The notes beneath the pieces are model-generated. The model searched no databases. It was not told the origin of the DNA and saw only the letters and a program-made list of their open reading frames with translations. 37,564 nucleotides of DNA. Origin: Deltaproteobacteria bacterium (lineage in GTDB: Bacteria; Myxococcota_A; UBA796; SXON01). Every line of letters begins with the position of its first letter. Positions within the stretch are counted from its first letter, which is position 1. A program made the translations under genes and the position numbers. Positions 6,793 through 15,500 of the stretch are shown here, piece by piece. The DNA is taken from assembly GCA_947484175.1 (NCBI GenBank), contig CANKOI010000040.1:1-37564 (forward strand), in the 5' to 3' direction.

Positions 6793-7482
6793 GTGCTCCT
6801 TCTCGCCACTCTCGCTGAGGCCATCGAACGCCCCGACCTGACAGGCTCCTGGCGGCTGGTGCTCGATGTGGCAACACAGGCCGACATCCCGGTGCTCGGC
6901 ACGACCCGGATCCGCACGGTTCAGGTGATGCTTGTCGACGTGGCCGTCTCCCCAGCCGGCCTGTGGGCGCGCCACGACACCTGTTCGTTGGAGGCCGAAA
7001 CCCAACCCTCGATCGCCACGACGTCATTCCCCGCCGCGTTCGTCGATGCCATCCCGTCCAAGGAGTACCTCGTCGAGCTGACACCATCAGGTTCAGGCTG
7101 GGGAGTGCACATGGATCTGGGGTCGGTCGCGCTCGGTTATGACCCCGAGGTCGGGGGCTTCCCCTCGGCCCTTCAGGCTCCGGGCGTGATCGACTGGGAC
7201 CACGACGGAGCGCCCGCCGCCACGATCCAGATCACGGTCCCGCTGTTCGGCATGGTCTCGGTGTACCGCGCCCAGACCAGCCGGGCGGTCTTGGACGGCC
7301 GCGTGACCCCCGCGGGGCAGGTGGAGGGTGCGGTGACGGTGTCGGAGCTGCAGCAGCGAACCCTCGGGGCCTCCAGTCGCCTGTTCATCCAGAATCCGGA
7401 GGTCCGCTCCGACCCCGCGAACAGCAGGTTCACCATGCAGCGCGTGCCGAAGGGCAGCACCTGTCTCTCGGTGGCGCGATAG
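6793..7482 (+). CDS. Predicted secreted protein, family not recognised
   Basis: It starts at GTG 6793, 30 bp from the divergent membrane-protein gene. The N-terminus VLLLATLAEAIERPDLTG is a minimal signal-like hydrophobic stretch. The 229-residue body is beta-rich and begins DLTGSWRLVLDVATQADIPV, reminiscent of lipocalin-like proteins that open with a G-x-W motif. Later segments include VIDWDHDGAPAATIQITVP and VEGAVTVSELQQRT. Two cysteines are present in the mature part. A periplasmic or surface beta-barrel is plausible but unproven. A one-TM protein gene follows after 18 bp. Confidence 0.6.
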   Translation: MLLLATLAEAIERPDLTGSWRLVLDVATQADIPVLGTTRIRTVQVMLVDVAVSPAGLWARHDTCSLEAETQPSIATTSFPAAFVDAIPSKEYLVELTPSGSGWGVHMDLGSVALGYDPEVGGFPSALQAPGVIDWDHDGAPAATIQITVPLFGMVSVYRAQTSRAVLDGRVTPAGQVEGAVTVSELQQRTLGASSRLFIQNPEVRSDPANSRFTMQRVPKGSTCLSVAR

Positions 7483-7500
7483 GCGTGGGGAGGAGGCTGC

Positions 7501-7833
7501 ATGGACTTCATGACCACCCCGATGCTCACCGCGCTTGGGTGTGGCTGCTGCTGTCTCGCCGTCGTGGTGATCGTGGCGATCGCCGCCCTCCTGGGGATGC
7601 GGAGTCGAGGGAAGACCGAGGCTGCCGTCGGCGGCGTTGAGTCGGCGCCCGAGCGGGGGTCGAGCACCAACGCGAGGCTGACCTTCATGGAAGAAGCTCA
7701 GCCGGAGAGGACGGCCCCCAAGGGGCAACCCCGCGAGCTTCCGAGCGTCGTCGTGGACACTGCGAACCCGCCGGAGGGGCCGCGGGTTTTGCGCGCGTCG
7801 CCCACCTTCATCCCCCCCGACGACCTCGAGTAG
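7501..7833 (+). CDS. Small single-TM protein
   Basis: The 110-residue protein has one N-terminal transmembrane helix containing a cysteine run (ALGCGCCCLAVVVIVAIAAL), then a basic stop-transfer MRSRGK and a disordered, Pro/Glu-rich tail ending TFIPPDDLE. Start ATG 7501 lies 18 bp after the previous gene, and the stop is only 3 bp before the ygfZ-like gene, so all three are likely cotranscribed. No family is recognised. The Cys cluster at the membrane face could be acylated, which is speculation. Confidence 0.6.
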   Translation: MDFMTTPMLTALGCGCCCLAVVVIVAIAALLGMRSRGKTEAAVGGVESAPERGSSTNARLTFMEEAQPERTAPKGQPRELPSVVVDTANPPEGPRVLRASPTFIPPDDLE

Positions 7834-7836
7834 CAG

Positions 7837-8889
7837 ATGGGCCTCAACCGCTCACCCCTGTTCAGCCTGCACGTTGCGGCCGGAGCCAATTTCGCGGACG
7901 TCGAAGGCTGGCTGCTGCCGGCCAACTTCCGCACCGTAGAGGAGGAGGCCGCCGAAACCCGCCGGGGGGCCGTACTCTACGACCTCGCCCCCCACGCCGT
8001 TCTCCAGTTCGAAGGTCCCGATGCGCGCCGCTTCGCCAACGGAATGTTCACCAACAACATCCGTGACCTCGCGGTAGGCGCCTGCAACCAGAGCGCCATG
8101 GGCGACGAGAAGGCGAAGATGCAGGGGCTCCTCGGGGTGGCCCACGTGCGCGAGCACACCCTGATGGTGGTGCTCGACGGGGTGGCGGCCAGCGACTTCG
8201 TGGAGCGGTACGAGAAGTTCATTTTGTTCGACGACGTGGAGCTCACCAGCCTCGCCGAGGAGCGCACCGTCGTGCATCTGGCCGGGCCGAACGCTCCCAG
8301 CGTGCTCGCGGCCGCGGGCTTACCCGCGCCGGGGCTTGGCGAGGTGGCCACGGCCGCCGAAGTTCACCTGCTCGGGCGCGATCGCACGGGCTTCGGCGGC
8401 GTGGATATCGTGGTTCCGACCGGGGCTGCGCCCGAAGCGTGGGCGGCCCTGCGCGCAGCGGGCGCCGGGATCGGCGGGAGCGATGCGTTGGAGTCGCTGC
8501 GGGTGCGCGCGGGCCTCGCGCGCTGGCCGGTAGACATGGGGGAGCGGGCGCTCGTTCACGAGATGCGCCTCGTGGAGCGGTGCTGCTCCTTCACCAAGGG
8601 CTGCTACATCGGCCAAGAGGTCATCAACCGCATCGACGTGATGGGCCAGGTGCAGAAGAAACTCTGGGGCCTGCGTATGGTCGAAGACGCGATCCCCCCT
8701 GCGGAGGCCGAGGTCAAGCTCGGCGACAAGGTCGTCGGGTTTACGCGTTCGGGCGCCCGCGAAGGCGGGGTGGCGCGTGTGCTCGCGCTCCTGAAGAAAG
8801 CGGCGTGGCAGCCGGGGCTGGAAGTGGAAGTCGAAGCGGCCGGTCGCACGGTTCGCGCCGTGGTCTTCGACCTTCCTTTCTCCTCGTAG
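7837..8889 (+). CDS. ygfZ: YgfZ/GcvT-like folate-binding protein
   Basis: The 350-residue protein belongs to the aminomethyltransferase fold. The YgfZ signature K-G-C-Y-x-G-Q-E is intact (KGCYIGQE, residues 254-261). The N-terminal domain has the family pattern RRGAVLYDL, then QFEGPDARRFANGMFTNNI, and the C-terminal barrel begins about residue 270. YgfZ proteins bind tetrahydrofolate and support assembly or repair of certain 4Fe-4S proteins. A radical SAM enzyme is encoded 4.6 kb upstream, but no direct link is shown. The KGCYxGQE motif favours YgfZ over the glycine-cleavage T protein, and no gcvH or gcvP gene is nearby. It is convergent with the next gene, 12 bp apart. Confidence 0.85.
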   Translation: MGLNRSPLFSLHVAAGANFADVEGWLLPANFRTVEEEAAETRRGAVLYDLAPHAVLQFEGPDARRFANGMFTNNIRDLAVGACNQSAMGDEKAKMQGLLGVAHVREHTLMVVLDGVAASDFVERYEKFILFDDVELTSLAEERTVVHLAGPNAPSVLAAAGLPAPGLGEVATAAEVHLLGRDRTGFGGVDIVVPTGAAPEAWAALRAAGAGIGGSDALESLRVRAGLARWPVDMGERALVHEMRLVERCCSFTKGCYIGQEVINRIDVMGQVQKKLWGLRMVEDAIPPAEAEVKLGDKVVGFTRSGAREGGVARVLALLKKAAWQPGLEVEVEAAGRTVRAVVFDLPFSS

Positions 8890-8901
8890 CGTTCGGCGGT
8901 T

Positions 8902-10518
8902 CTACCGCACGGCCCCCGCCAGCACCCACCGCGCTGCGGTCTCCACCTCCTCGAACGGAGAGCCGAGCTGCGCCCGGACGGCAGCTTCGCAGCCGGGGGG
9001 CGCCAACCGTCGATGGACGACCACCTCCGCGAAACCAAGCGATCGCAGCGTCACGGCCCCGCTCCCCGGGGCCTCTTCGCCCGCGTGTACCGCCCCCGGG
9101 CGCGACCGTGGTAGCCCCCCGCACGCGGTTTGGAGCCGCCGCGCTTCGCCGCTTCGCATGAGCACGCTGTCTGCAGCTTCGTAGTTCTCGGCCACCGGTG
9201 CCTCGTGGGCGACTTGAAAGAGCCAGTAGGGGCGGCGGCTGCCGTACATGGCGGGGTCGGTGCGGTTGTCATCGATGGGGAGATCGAGGACCGGGCCGGA
9301 GAAGGTGGCGAAGGGGGGAGCGGGCAGGGGAGCGGCCACCCGGGGCCAGCGTGTGCCGGAGAGCCCGATGCTGTCGAGGAGAACGAGGGCAGCGAGCGCG
9401 GGCGCAAGCAGCGCGGCAAACCGCAGACGCCCGCTCCCGGACAGCCAGCCCTCGAGGCGGCCCGCCCCCACCGCCGCGCCCGCCGCGAGCAGCACCGTGG
9501 CGGGACCCGCCGCACGATACCAGTGCGTGATGAAGCGCAGGAGCGGCACCCGATCCACCAACCATCCTGCTGGCATAAGTACAGGTTCTTCGAGTGTAAC
9601 CGGAACTCCGCCCACCCGCAGCCAGTGGCCGAGCGCGAGGACCCAGAGCGGGGTGGCCATCAGTAGCCACGGGAGGCTTCGCTTCGCCCCCACCGCCGCG
9701 AGGAGCACGACCACGACTCCGAGGTACACGCTGTAGCTGGGGCTGAACTGGCTCGTGGAGGGCAGAAACCGCAGGAGGTCGATGCCGTAGCGCTCCACCG
9801 ACAGCCAAGCGCGAATGGGCGCGGGGTCGCTCAGGCCCGCGGCGCGCTCCTGCCACACCTCGAGGTGGGGCAACAGGCCCCAGAATCGCGGAAAGACCAG
9901 CACCGCCGCCACCGCTCCCGCCAGCAGGGCCTCGCGGTGCCCTACCCGCAGCGCGAGCAGGGGCGCGATGAGCAGCGCGAAGCAGGCATGGTACCATCCG
10001 CTCAGCGCGAAGGCGGCGAGCAGCACACCGGCCACGACGGTGGTGCGGCGATCGGGCCGGTTCCGCATTCGTTCCATGGCCGCCACGTGCGCGGCGTAGA
10101 GCCCGAGTGGCCAGGCCTCCGTTACGCCGAAGTCGATGGCGCCTGCCAGAAAAGGGCTGAAACCCGTGGCGGCCGCGGCCACCCACGCTCCCGAGCGCGT
10201 GCGGCTCACCTCCCACCCCAACCACGCTCCCCCGCAGAGGCCAATCGCCACGTTCGCCACGGCCGTGAGGTTCCACGCCACGACGGGCGACACGAGCCAG
10301 CCGAGCCAGAACCACAGCAAATTCGGGGGGTCCATCAGCGGCACGTCCCATCCATCCGGAACGTTCACCTCCAGGCCGAGCCGGGCCTGAGCCAGCGCCC
10401 ACAGGTGGTTGTGCGTTTCTCCCCCCGGGTTGCCGAGGAGTCCCAGCCGGGCCGGCCACAGGAAAACGGCCACGCCGCAGGCCGCGAGGAGCAGGGCGCC
10501 GCCTCGTTCCTTCACCAT
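8902..10518 (-). CDS. GT-C-like polytopic membrane protein
   Basis: The 538-residue protein has about ten hydrophobic helices and a C-terminal soluble portion (about residues 390-538). After the first helix, NPGGETHNHLWALAQARLG resembles the acidic first periplasmic loop of GT-C glycosyltransferases, where an Asp or Glu contacts the metal or lipid-linked sugar. Helices such as AAFALSGWYHACFALLIAPL and YSVYLGVVVVLLAAVGA follow. The gene starts inside the stop of the N-formylglutamate amidohydrolase gene (ATGGTGA, 7-bp overlap). A lipid-linked sugar transferase or an uncharacterised relative is the best guess; the donor and acceptor are unknown. A similar architecture occurs at 30789-32603. Confidence 0.65.
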   Translation of the reverse strand: MVKERGGALLLAACGVAVFLWPARLGLLGNPGGETHNHLWALAQARLGLEVNVPDGWDVPLMDPPNLLWFWLGWLVSPVVAWNLTAVANVAIGLCGGAWLGWEVSRTRSGAWVAAAATGFSPFLAGAIDFGVTEAWPLGLYAAHVAAMERMRNRPDRRTTVVAGVLLAAFALSGWYHACFALLIAPLLALRVGHREALLAGAVAAVLVFPRFWGLLPHLEVWQERAAGLSDPAPIRAWLSVERYGIDLLRFLPSTSQFSPSYSVYLGVVVVLLAAVGAKRSLPWLLMATPLWVLALGHWLRVGGVPVTLEEPVLMPAGWLVDRVPLLRFITHWYRAAGPATVLLAAGAAVGAGRLEGWLSGSGRLRFAALLAPALAALVLLDSIGLSGTRWPRVAAPLPAPPFATFSGPVLDLPIDDNRTDPAMYGSRRPYWLFQVAHEAPVAENYEAADSVLMRSGEARRLQTACGGLPRSRPGAVHAGEEAPGSGAVTLRSLGFAEVVVHRRLAPPGCEAAVRAQLGSPFEEVETAARWVLAGAVR

Positions 10519-11231
10519 CCGGCCGCGACCAGAGCGCGGCGAATGCGGCCGGCCATGGCCACCGCGAGCGGCCGGGTGGCGATCAGGTCCTGCCGGACTT
10601 CCAGCTCCAAGTAGGGCACGCCAGCGGCCCGGCCGTGGAGCGCTGCGCTGTAGATGAGCCCTGCTTTGCCCGAGTAGGGTTCGTTGGGCTCGGTGCGCAG
10701 CCCCTCGACGCAGAGGGCGTTCACGAGGGCCAGCGCCGCTGCGTCGTGGCGGTCGAAGAGCACCCCGGCCTCGACGGCTCGCGGTACCCCTCGCCAGACA
10801 GGCGTGAAGCTGTGCACCGAGAACAGGAGCCGCGGGGTGGCGGCGTGGAGCTGCTCGCGGACGGCGTCGTGGAAGGGAGCGAAGAATCGCGCGGTGCGGT
10901 CCCGCCGGTCGGCGGCGGTCACGTTGCGGTTGAACGAGACAGGGCCGTCGTGGGTATCGGCGAGGATGGAGGAGGGCTCGGTAGGATCACGGTTGATGTC
11001 GATCACGAGGCGGCTGGCGCGGCCGAGGACGGCTGGGTCGCCCCCGAGGCGGGCCAATTCGCCGGTGAGCCAGGCGGCGCCGATGTCCGAGCCCCAGTGG
11101 GTCTTCAGCAGGGCGCGGTCGCCCGCGCTCAAGGAAAACGGTCGCGGCACACGGCGGCTGGCGTGCTCACACGTGTAGAGGATGCACCCTGCATGCGGCT
11201 TCCCACGAAACTCGACGGCGTCGGTGAGCAC
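10512..11231 (-). CDS. N-formylglutamate amidohydrolase-family protein
   Basis: The 239-residue protein matches the FGase family: LYTCEHASRRVP (the HxS element near the N-terminus), KTHWGSDIGA, ASRLVIDINRDP (a basic plus acidic strand), LLFSVHSFTPVW (metal- or substrate-binding His) and VPYLELEVRQDLI at the C-terminus. Classical members hydrolyse N-formyl-L-glutamate in histidine catabolism. No hut genes are present here, so another N-formyl or amide substrate is possible. The start is GTG 11231, 10 bp after the RarA stop, and its stop overlaps the membrane-protein start, so the three genes probably form one operon. Confidence 0.82.
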   Translation of the reverse strand: MLTDAVEFRGKPHAGCILYTCEHASRRVPRPFSLSAGDRALLKTHWGSDIGAAWLTGELARLGGDPAVLGRASRLVIDINRDPTEPSSILADTHDGPVSFNRNVTAADRRDRTARFFAPFHDAVREQLHAATPRLLFSVHSFTPVWRGVPRAVEAGVLFDRHDAAALALVNALCVEGLRTEPNEPYSGKAGLIYSAALHGRAAGVPYLELEVRQDLIATRPLAVAMAGRIRRALVAAGW

Positions 11232-11241
11232 GGGCGAACGG

Positions 11242-12501
11242 CTAACCGCCCCCGAGCGTCTGTTTCCACCATGCCAGCCGCTCGCCGATGGTCTTCTCAG
11301 CCCCCTGCGTGGTCGGGGTGTAAAAGCGAGTGCCTACGAGCGCGTCGGGGAGGTACTGCTGCGCCACCACGTGCCCCGGAAAGTCGTGCGGATAGCGGTA
11401 CTCGGCGCCGTGCCCCATCGACTTCGCCAAGCCGGTTGGAGCGTTCCGCAGATGCAGGGGCACTGGCAGCGCGCCGCTCTGCTTCACCTCCGCAAGCGCG
11501 GCGTTTATAGCGGTATAACTCGCGTTGCTCTTCGGGGAGGTGGCGAGGAAGGTGCACGCCTGCCCGAGCAGGATTCGGGCTTCGGGCATACCGATGCGTG
11601 CGCAGCCCTCCATCGTGGCCACGGCGAGCGGGAGCGCGCGCGGCTCGGCGTTTCCGATGTCTTCACTCGCGAAGATCACGAGTCGACGGGCCACGAAAAC
11701 CGGGTCTTCTCCGCCCTCAAGCATCCGTGCCATCCAGTACAGCGCGGCATCGGCGTCGGAGCCGCGCAGCGACTTGATGAAGGCGCTCACCACGTCGTAG
11801 TGGGCATCGCCGTCGCGGTCGTGGAACAGGCTGTTGCCGGCGGCCCGGAACGCGTCGAGGGTCACGTCGCCGCGGTCGGCGAGCCGTTCGAGGATGGAGA
11901 GGGCGCGGCGGGCGTCGCCGTCGGTGGACCGGGCGATGGCGTTGAGGGCCTCGGGTTCCACCACGAGGTCGGGGGGGAGCCCGCGCTCGGGGTCGGCGAG
12001 CGCCCGATCGAGCAGCGCGCGCACAGCCTCGGTCGGGACCGACTGCAGCACCACCAGCTCGCATCGGCTTCGCAGCGCGGGGATCAGGTGAAATGCAGGG
12101 TTCTCGGTGGTGGCGCCCACCAGCACCAACGTGCCGTTCTCGACATGGGGGAGCAGCGCGTCCTGCTGCGCCTTGTTCCATCGGTGGATCTCATCGACGA
12201 ACAGGAGGAGCGGCCGAGGATCGAGCGCGGGGCGCTGCTCGATCACCTCGCGCAGCTCCTTCACGCCGCTGAGCACCGCAGAGAACGCCACGAGTCGGAA
12301 CCCGACGGCATCGGCGAGCACTCGTGCTAGCGTGGTTTTTCCGCAGCCGGGGGGGCCCCAGAGCAGCATCGATCGCAGGCGCCCGGAGTTGAGCGCCCGG
12401 CGGAACGGGGCATCGGGGGCGAGCAGCGCCGGCTGCCCCAGAATTTCGTCCAACGAACGCGGGCGCAGGCGCTCGGCGAGGGGGGGGCGGGGAGGGGCCA
12501 T
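11242..12501 (-). CDS. rarA: Replication-associated recombination protein A (RarA/MgsA)
   Basis: The 419-residue AAA+ ATPase acts at stalled replication forks. The chosen ATG at 12501 begins MAPPRPPLAERLRPRSLDEI, matching the conserved start of the family; a longer start at 12555 would add an unlikely leader overlapping the divergent gene. Walker A is GPPGCGKT (49-56), Walker B FVDEIH (101-106) and sensor 1 GATTENPAF (129-137). The C-terminal tetramerisation region is typical, including ASEDIGNAEPRAL, then HLRNAPTGLAKSMGHG and the terminal YLPDALVGTRFYTPT. It heads an operon with the amidohydrolase and membrane protein. An AT-rich inverted repeat lies immediately upstream. Confidence 0.93.
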   Translation of the reverse strand: MAPPRPPLAERLRPRSLDEILGQPALLAPDAPFRRALNSGRLRSMLLWGPPGCGKTTLARVLADAVGFRLVAFSAVLSGVKELREVIEQRPALDPRPLLLFVDEIHRWNKAQQDALLPHVENGTLVLVGATTENPAFHLIPALRSRCELVVLQSVPTEAVRALLDRALADPERGLPPDLVVEPEALNAIARSTDGDARRALSILERLADRGDVTLDAFRAAGNSLFHDRDGDAHYDVVSAFIKSLRGSDADAALYWMARMLEGGEDPVFVARRLVIFASEDIGNAEPRALPLAVATMEGCARIGMPEARILLGQACTFLATSPKSNASYTAINAALAEVKQSGALPVPLHLRNAPTGLAKSMGHGAEYRYPHDFPGHVVAQQYLPDALVGTRFYTPTTQGAEKTIGERLAWWKQTLGGG

Positions 12502-12503
12502 AA

Positions 12504-12515
12504 ATAAGCTCTTAT
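12504..12515. promoter_or_regulatory. AT-rich palindrome between rarA and the MopE-like gene
   Basis: ATAAG-CT-CTTAT lies 2 bp from the rarA start codon in the 52-bp divergent spacer. In DNA of this GC content such an AT-rich palindrome stands out and could be an operator or part of a -10 region. It does not match a LexA box I know. Confidence 0.3.
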
Positions 12516-12553
12516 CGCCCTCAAGTCCTAGCTGGCGCAGCCGATCCGGTGCC

Positions 12554-15500
12554 ATGCTTTCGCCGCGCTGGCCCCTCTTGTTTCTTTTGCTGCCCGCGCT
12601 GGGCTGCGAGCGGGCGGTGGTGGGGGTCGACGACGTGGGCACGGTGGAGACGACACCGGCCGCGCCCGGCGAGGAAATCGTGAGTGATACCGGTAGCATC
12701 GGGGCACCCGACGTGAGCGAGCAGCCCGATCGGCCGGACAGCGGCGACGCGGAAGGCGACGACACCGAAAGCAGCAGCACCGACAGCGGCAAGCCCCCGG
12801 GCGACTCGGGCCTCTACGACTCCGGGCTTCCGGGCGATAGCGCCAGCGGCGACGACACCGCGTCCGGCGGCGACACCGCGGCCGGCGGCGACACCGCGGC
12901 CGGCGGCGACACCGCGGCCGGCGGCGACACCGACTCCGGTGGTTGGGTTGATACGGCCGGCGGCGGTGGTCCTGTCGGCCTCCCGGAGCTCTGCAACGGG
13001 GTGGACGATGATCTGGACGGCACGGTAGACGAAGAAGCGCTGGACGCCACGACTTGGTACGCCGACGGCGACGGCGATGGGTACGGCGACCCCGCCGCGG
13101 CCACGCTGGCATGCACCGTGCCGGCCGGCTTTGTGGCCGATGGCACCGATTGTGACGACACCGCGGCCGACTCCCGCCCCGGTGCCGCCGAGCACTGTGA
13201 CGGCGCCGACAACGACTGCGACGGCACGGTAGACGAGCTCGCCGTCGACGCGATCGCTTGGTACCCCGACGGCGACAACGACGGCTACGGCAGCGCGGCC
13301 GGCGAAGTGTGGAGCTGCGAGGCGCCCGCCGGGTACAACGCGAACGCGACCGACTGCAACGACGCCGACGCCACGGTTTCTCCGGTCGCCGCCGAGTCGT
13401 GCAACTCCGTGGATGACGATTGCGACGGCACCATCGACGAGGAGCCCGTTGATGCCGTGGTTCTCTATGTAGACCTCGATGGCGACGGCTTCGGCGGCGA
13501 GGCGGCGCCCCCGGCTTGCGAGACGACCGACCCTGGGCTCGTGTTCGAGAGCGGCGACTGCGACGACGAGCTCGCCTGGGTGTACCCCGACGCCGCCGAG
13601 TTCTGCGACGGCATCGATTCGAACTGCGACGCCGACGCCGACGCGGGCGCCGTGGACGCCCCCGTGTGGTACCAGGACCTCGACGGTGACGCGTATGGCG
13701 ACAGTGCCGTGGCGCTGACCCAGTGCGACAACCCCGGCGGCTGGTCGGCCGACGCCAGCGACTGCGACGACACCGACAGCGCGCGGGCGCCCGGCCTCGT
13801 GGAAGTGTGCAACGGTGTGGACGACGACTGCTCCGGGGTGGCGGACGACAACGGCGGCGAGTGCGACAGCGGTGGCGGCGGTACGGACACCGGCGTCGGC
13901 AGCGACACCGCAGACGGCGGCGGCGGCCCTCCCTCTGACACGGCGGACACGGGCGTGACCGTGGAGCCCAGCCCCTGCGACGGCGAGCTCTGGTACGCCG
14001 ACCTCGATGCCGACGGCTGGGGCGACGACGCCGACACGTTCGCGGGTTGCCAGCCCGACGCCAGCTGGGTGGATCAGGGCGGCGACTGCGACGACAGCGA
14101 CCCCGACCTCTCTCCGGGTGCAACGGAGCTGTGCAACGACGTGGACGACAACTGCGACGGGACGGTAGACAACTCCCCCGCAGACGACAGCGTGTGGTAC
14201 GGCGATACCGATGGGGACGGCGTCGGCAGCGCCAGCACCTTCCGGTGGGCGTGCTCGCAGCCCGTAGGTTTCGTAGCCAACGAGGGCGACTGCGACGACA
14301 GCGACCCCGCGGTGTTCCCTGGCGCAGTAGAAACGTGCGATGGGATCGACAACGACTGCAACGAAGGGGCCGACGAAACCAGCGCGGTGGATGCGCTGTC
14401 GTGGTTCGTGGACCGGGACGGCGACACCCATGCCGGAATCTCCACTCGCAGCGCCTGCACGCAGCCTTCGAACGGCTACCCCACGGCCGACGACTGCGAC
14501 GACGACAACTCCGACACCTACCCAGGGGCGGCCGAAGTCTGCAACGACGTGGACGACGACTGCAACGGGCTGGTGGACGACGGCACCTCGATCGGCGCCC
14601 GCTACCTGTACGCGGACACCGACTCCGACGGCTACGGCGACCCCGCCACCGCGACGTGGAGCTGCTCGTCGATCGCCGGGTACGTGACCAAGGGAACCGA
14701 CTGCAACGACCTTGAGGCGGCCGTGGCACCCGGTCGTGCGGAGCGCTGCGACGGATTCGATAACAACTGCGACGGCAGCGTCGACGAAGAGGGCGCCTCC
14801 GGCGAGCGCACTTGGTACGCCGATGTGGACGGCGACGGTGTGGGAACGGGTGCCAGCACGGTGCGGGCCTGTTCGCAGCCCGCTGGATTCGCATCTAGCG
14901 CAGGAGACTGCGACGACGCGGATGCGGCCGCCTTCCCGGGCGCCACGGAGGTCTGCGGCGACGGCGTGGACAACGATTGCGACGGCGTGGCGTCCCTTTG
15001 CGGTGTGTGGGGCGAACACCCCATCGCCGACAGTGACAGCTGGTACATCGGAAGCGCGCCGGGCGACGACGCGGGCCGAAGTGTGGGCTTCGTGGGCGAC
15101 GTCAACGGCGACGGAACGCAGGACTGGGCCGTGGGCTCCTCGAGCAACAACGAAGGCACGACCGATGCCGGGGCGGTGCTGGTGTTCAGCGGCGGGGCGT
15201 TTGGCGCAGAGTCGACCGGATCGGCGCTGGCAACGGTGTATGGTCTCGCGGCCAGCGACTTTGTGGGCTGGTCGATGGGCCCCGCGGGAGACGTAGACGG
15301 GGACGGCGCGGACGACCTCGTGGTGTCGGCCTATGGCTCCGACACGGCCTCGGTAGACGCGGGAGCGGTATACCTGCTCGCCGGCGGCCTCTCTGGCAAC
15401 GAAGATGTCAGGGGCGCCCGGCTCACGGTGTTCGGCGACACCACGCTCGACCTGGCGGGGTACTCCGTTTCGGCAGGCGTGGACGTGACGGGCGACGGAG

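Noticed and set aside
8896-8908. Terminator between ygfZ and the convergent membrane-protein gene
   Set aside because: GCGGT-TCT-ACCGC is a 5-bp stem with a 3-base loop and no T-tract; too weak to call.
12848-12937. Possible CRISPR-like array
   Set aside because: The repeats are contiguous, have no spacers and keep the reading frame of the lipoprotein.
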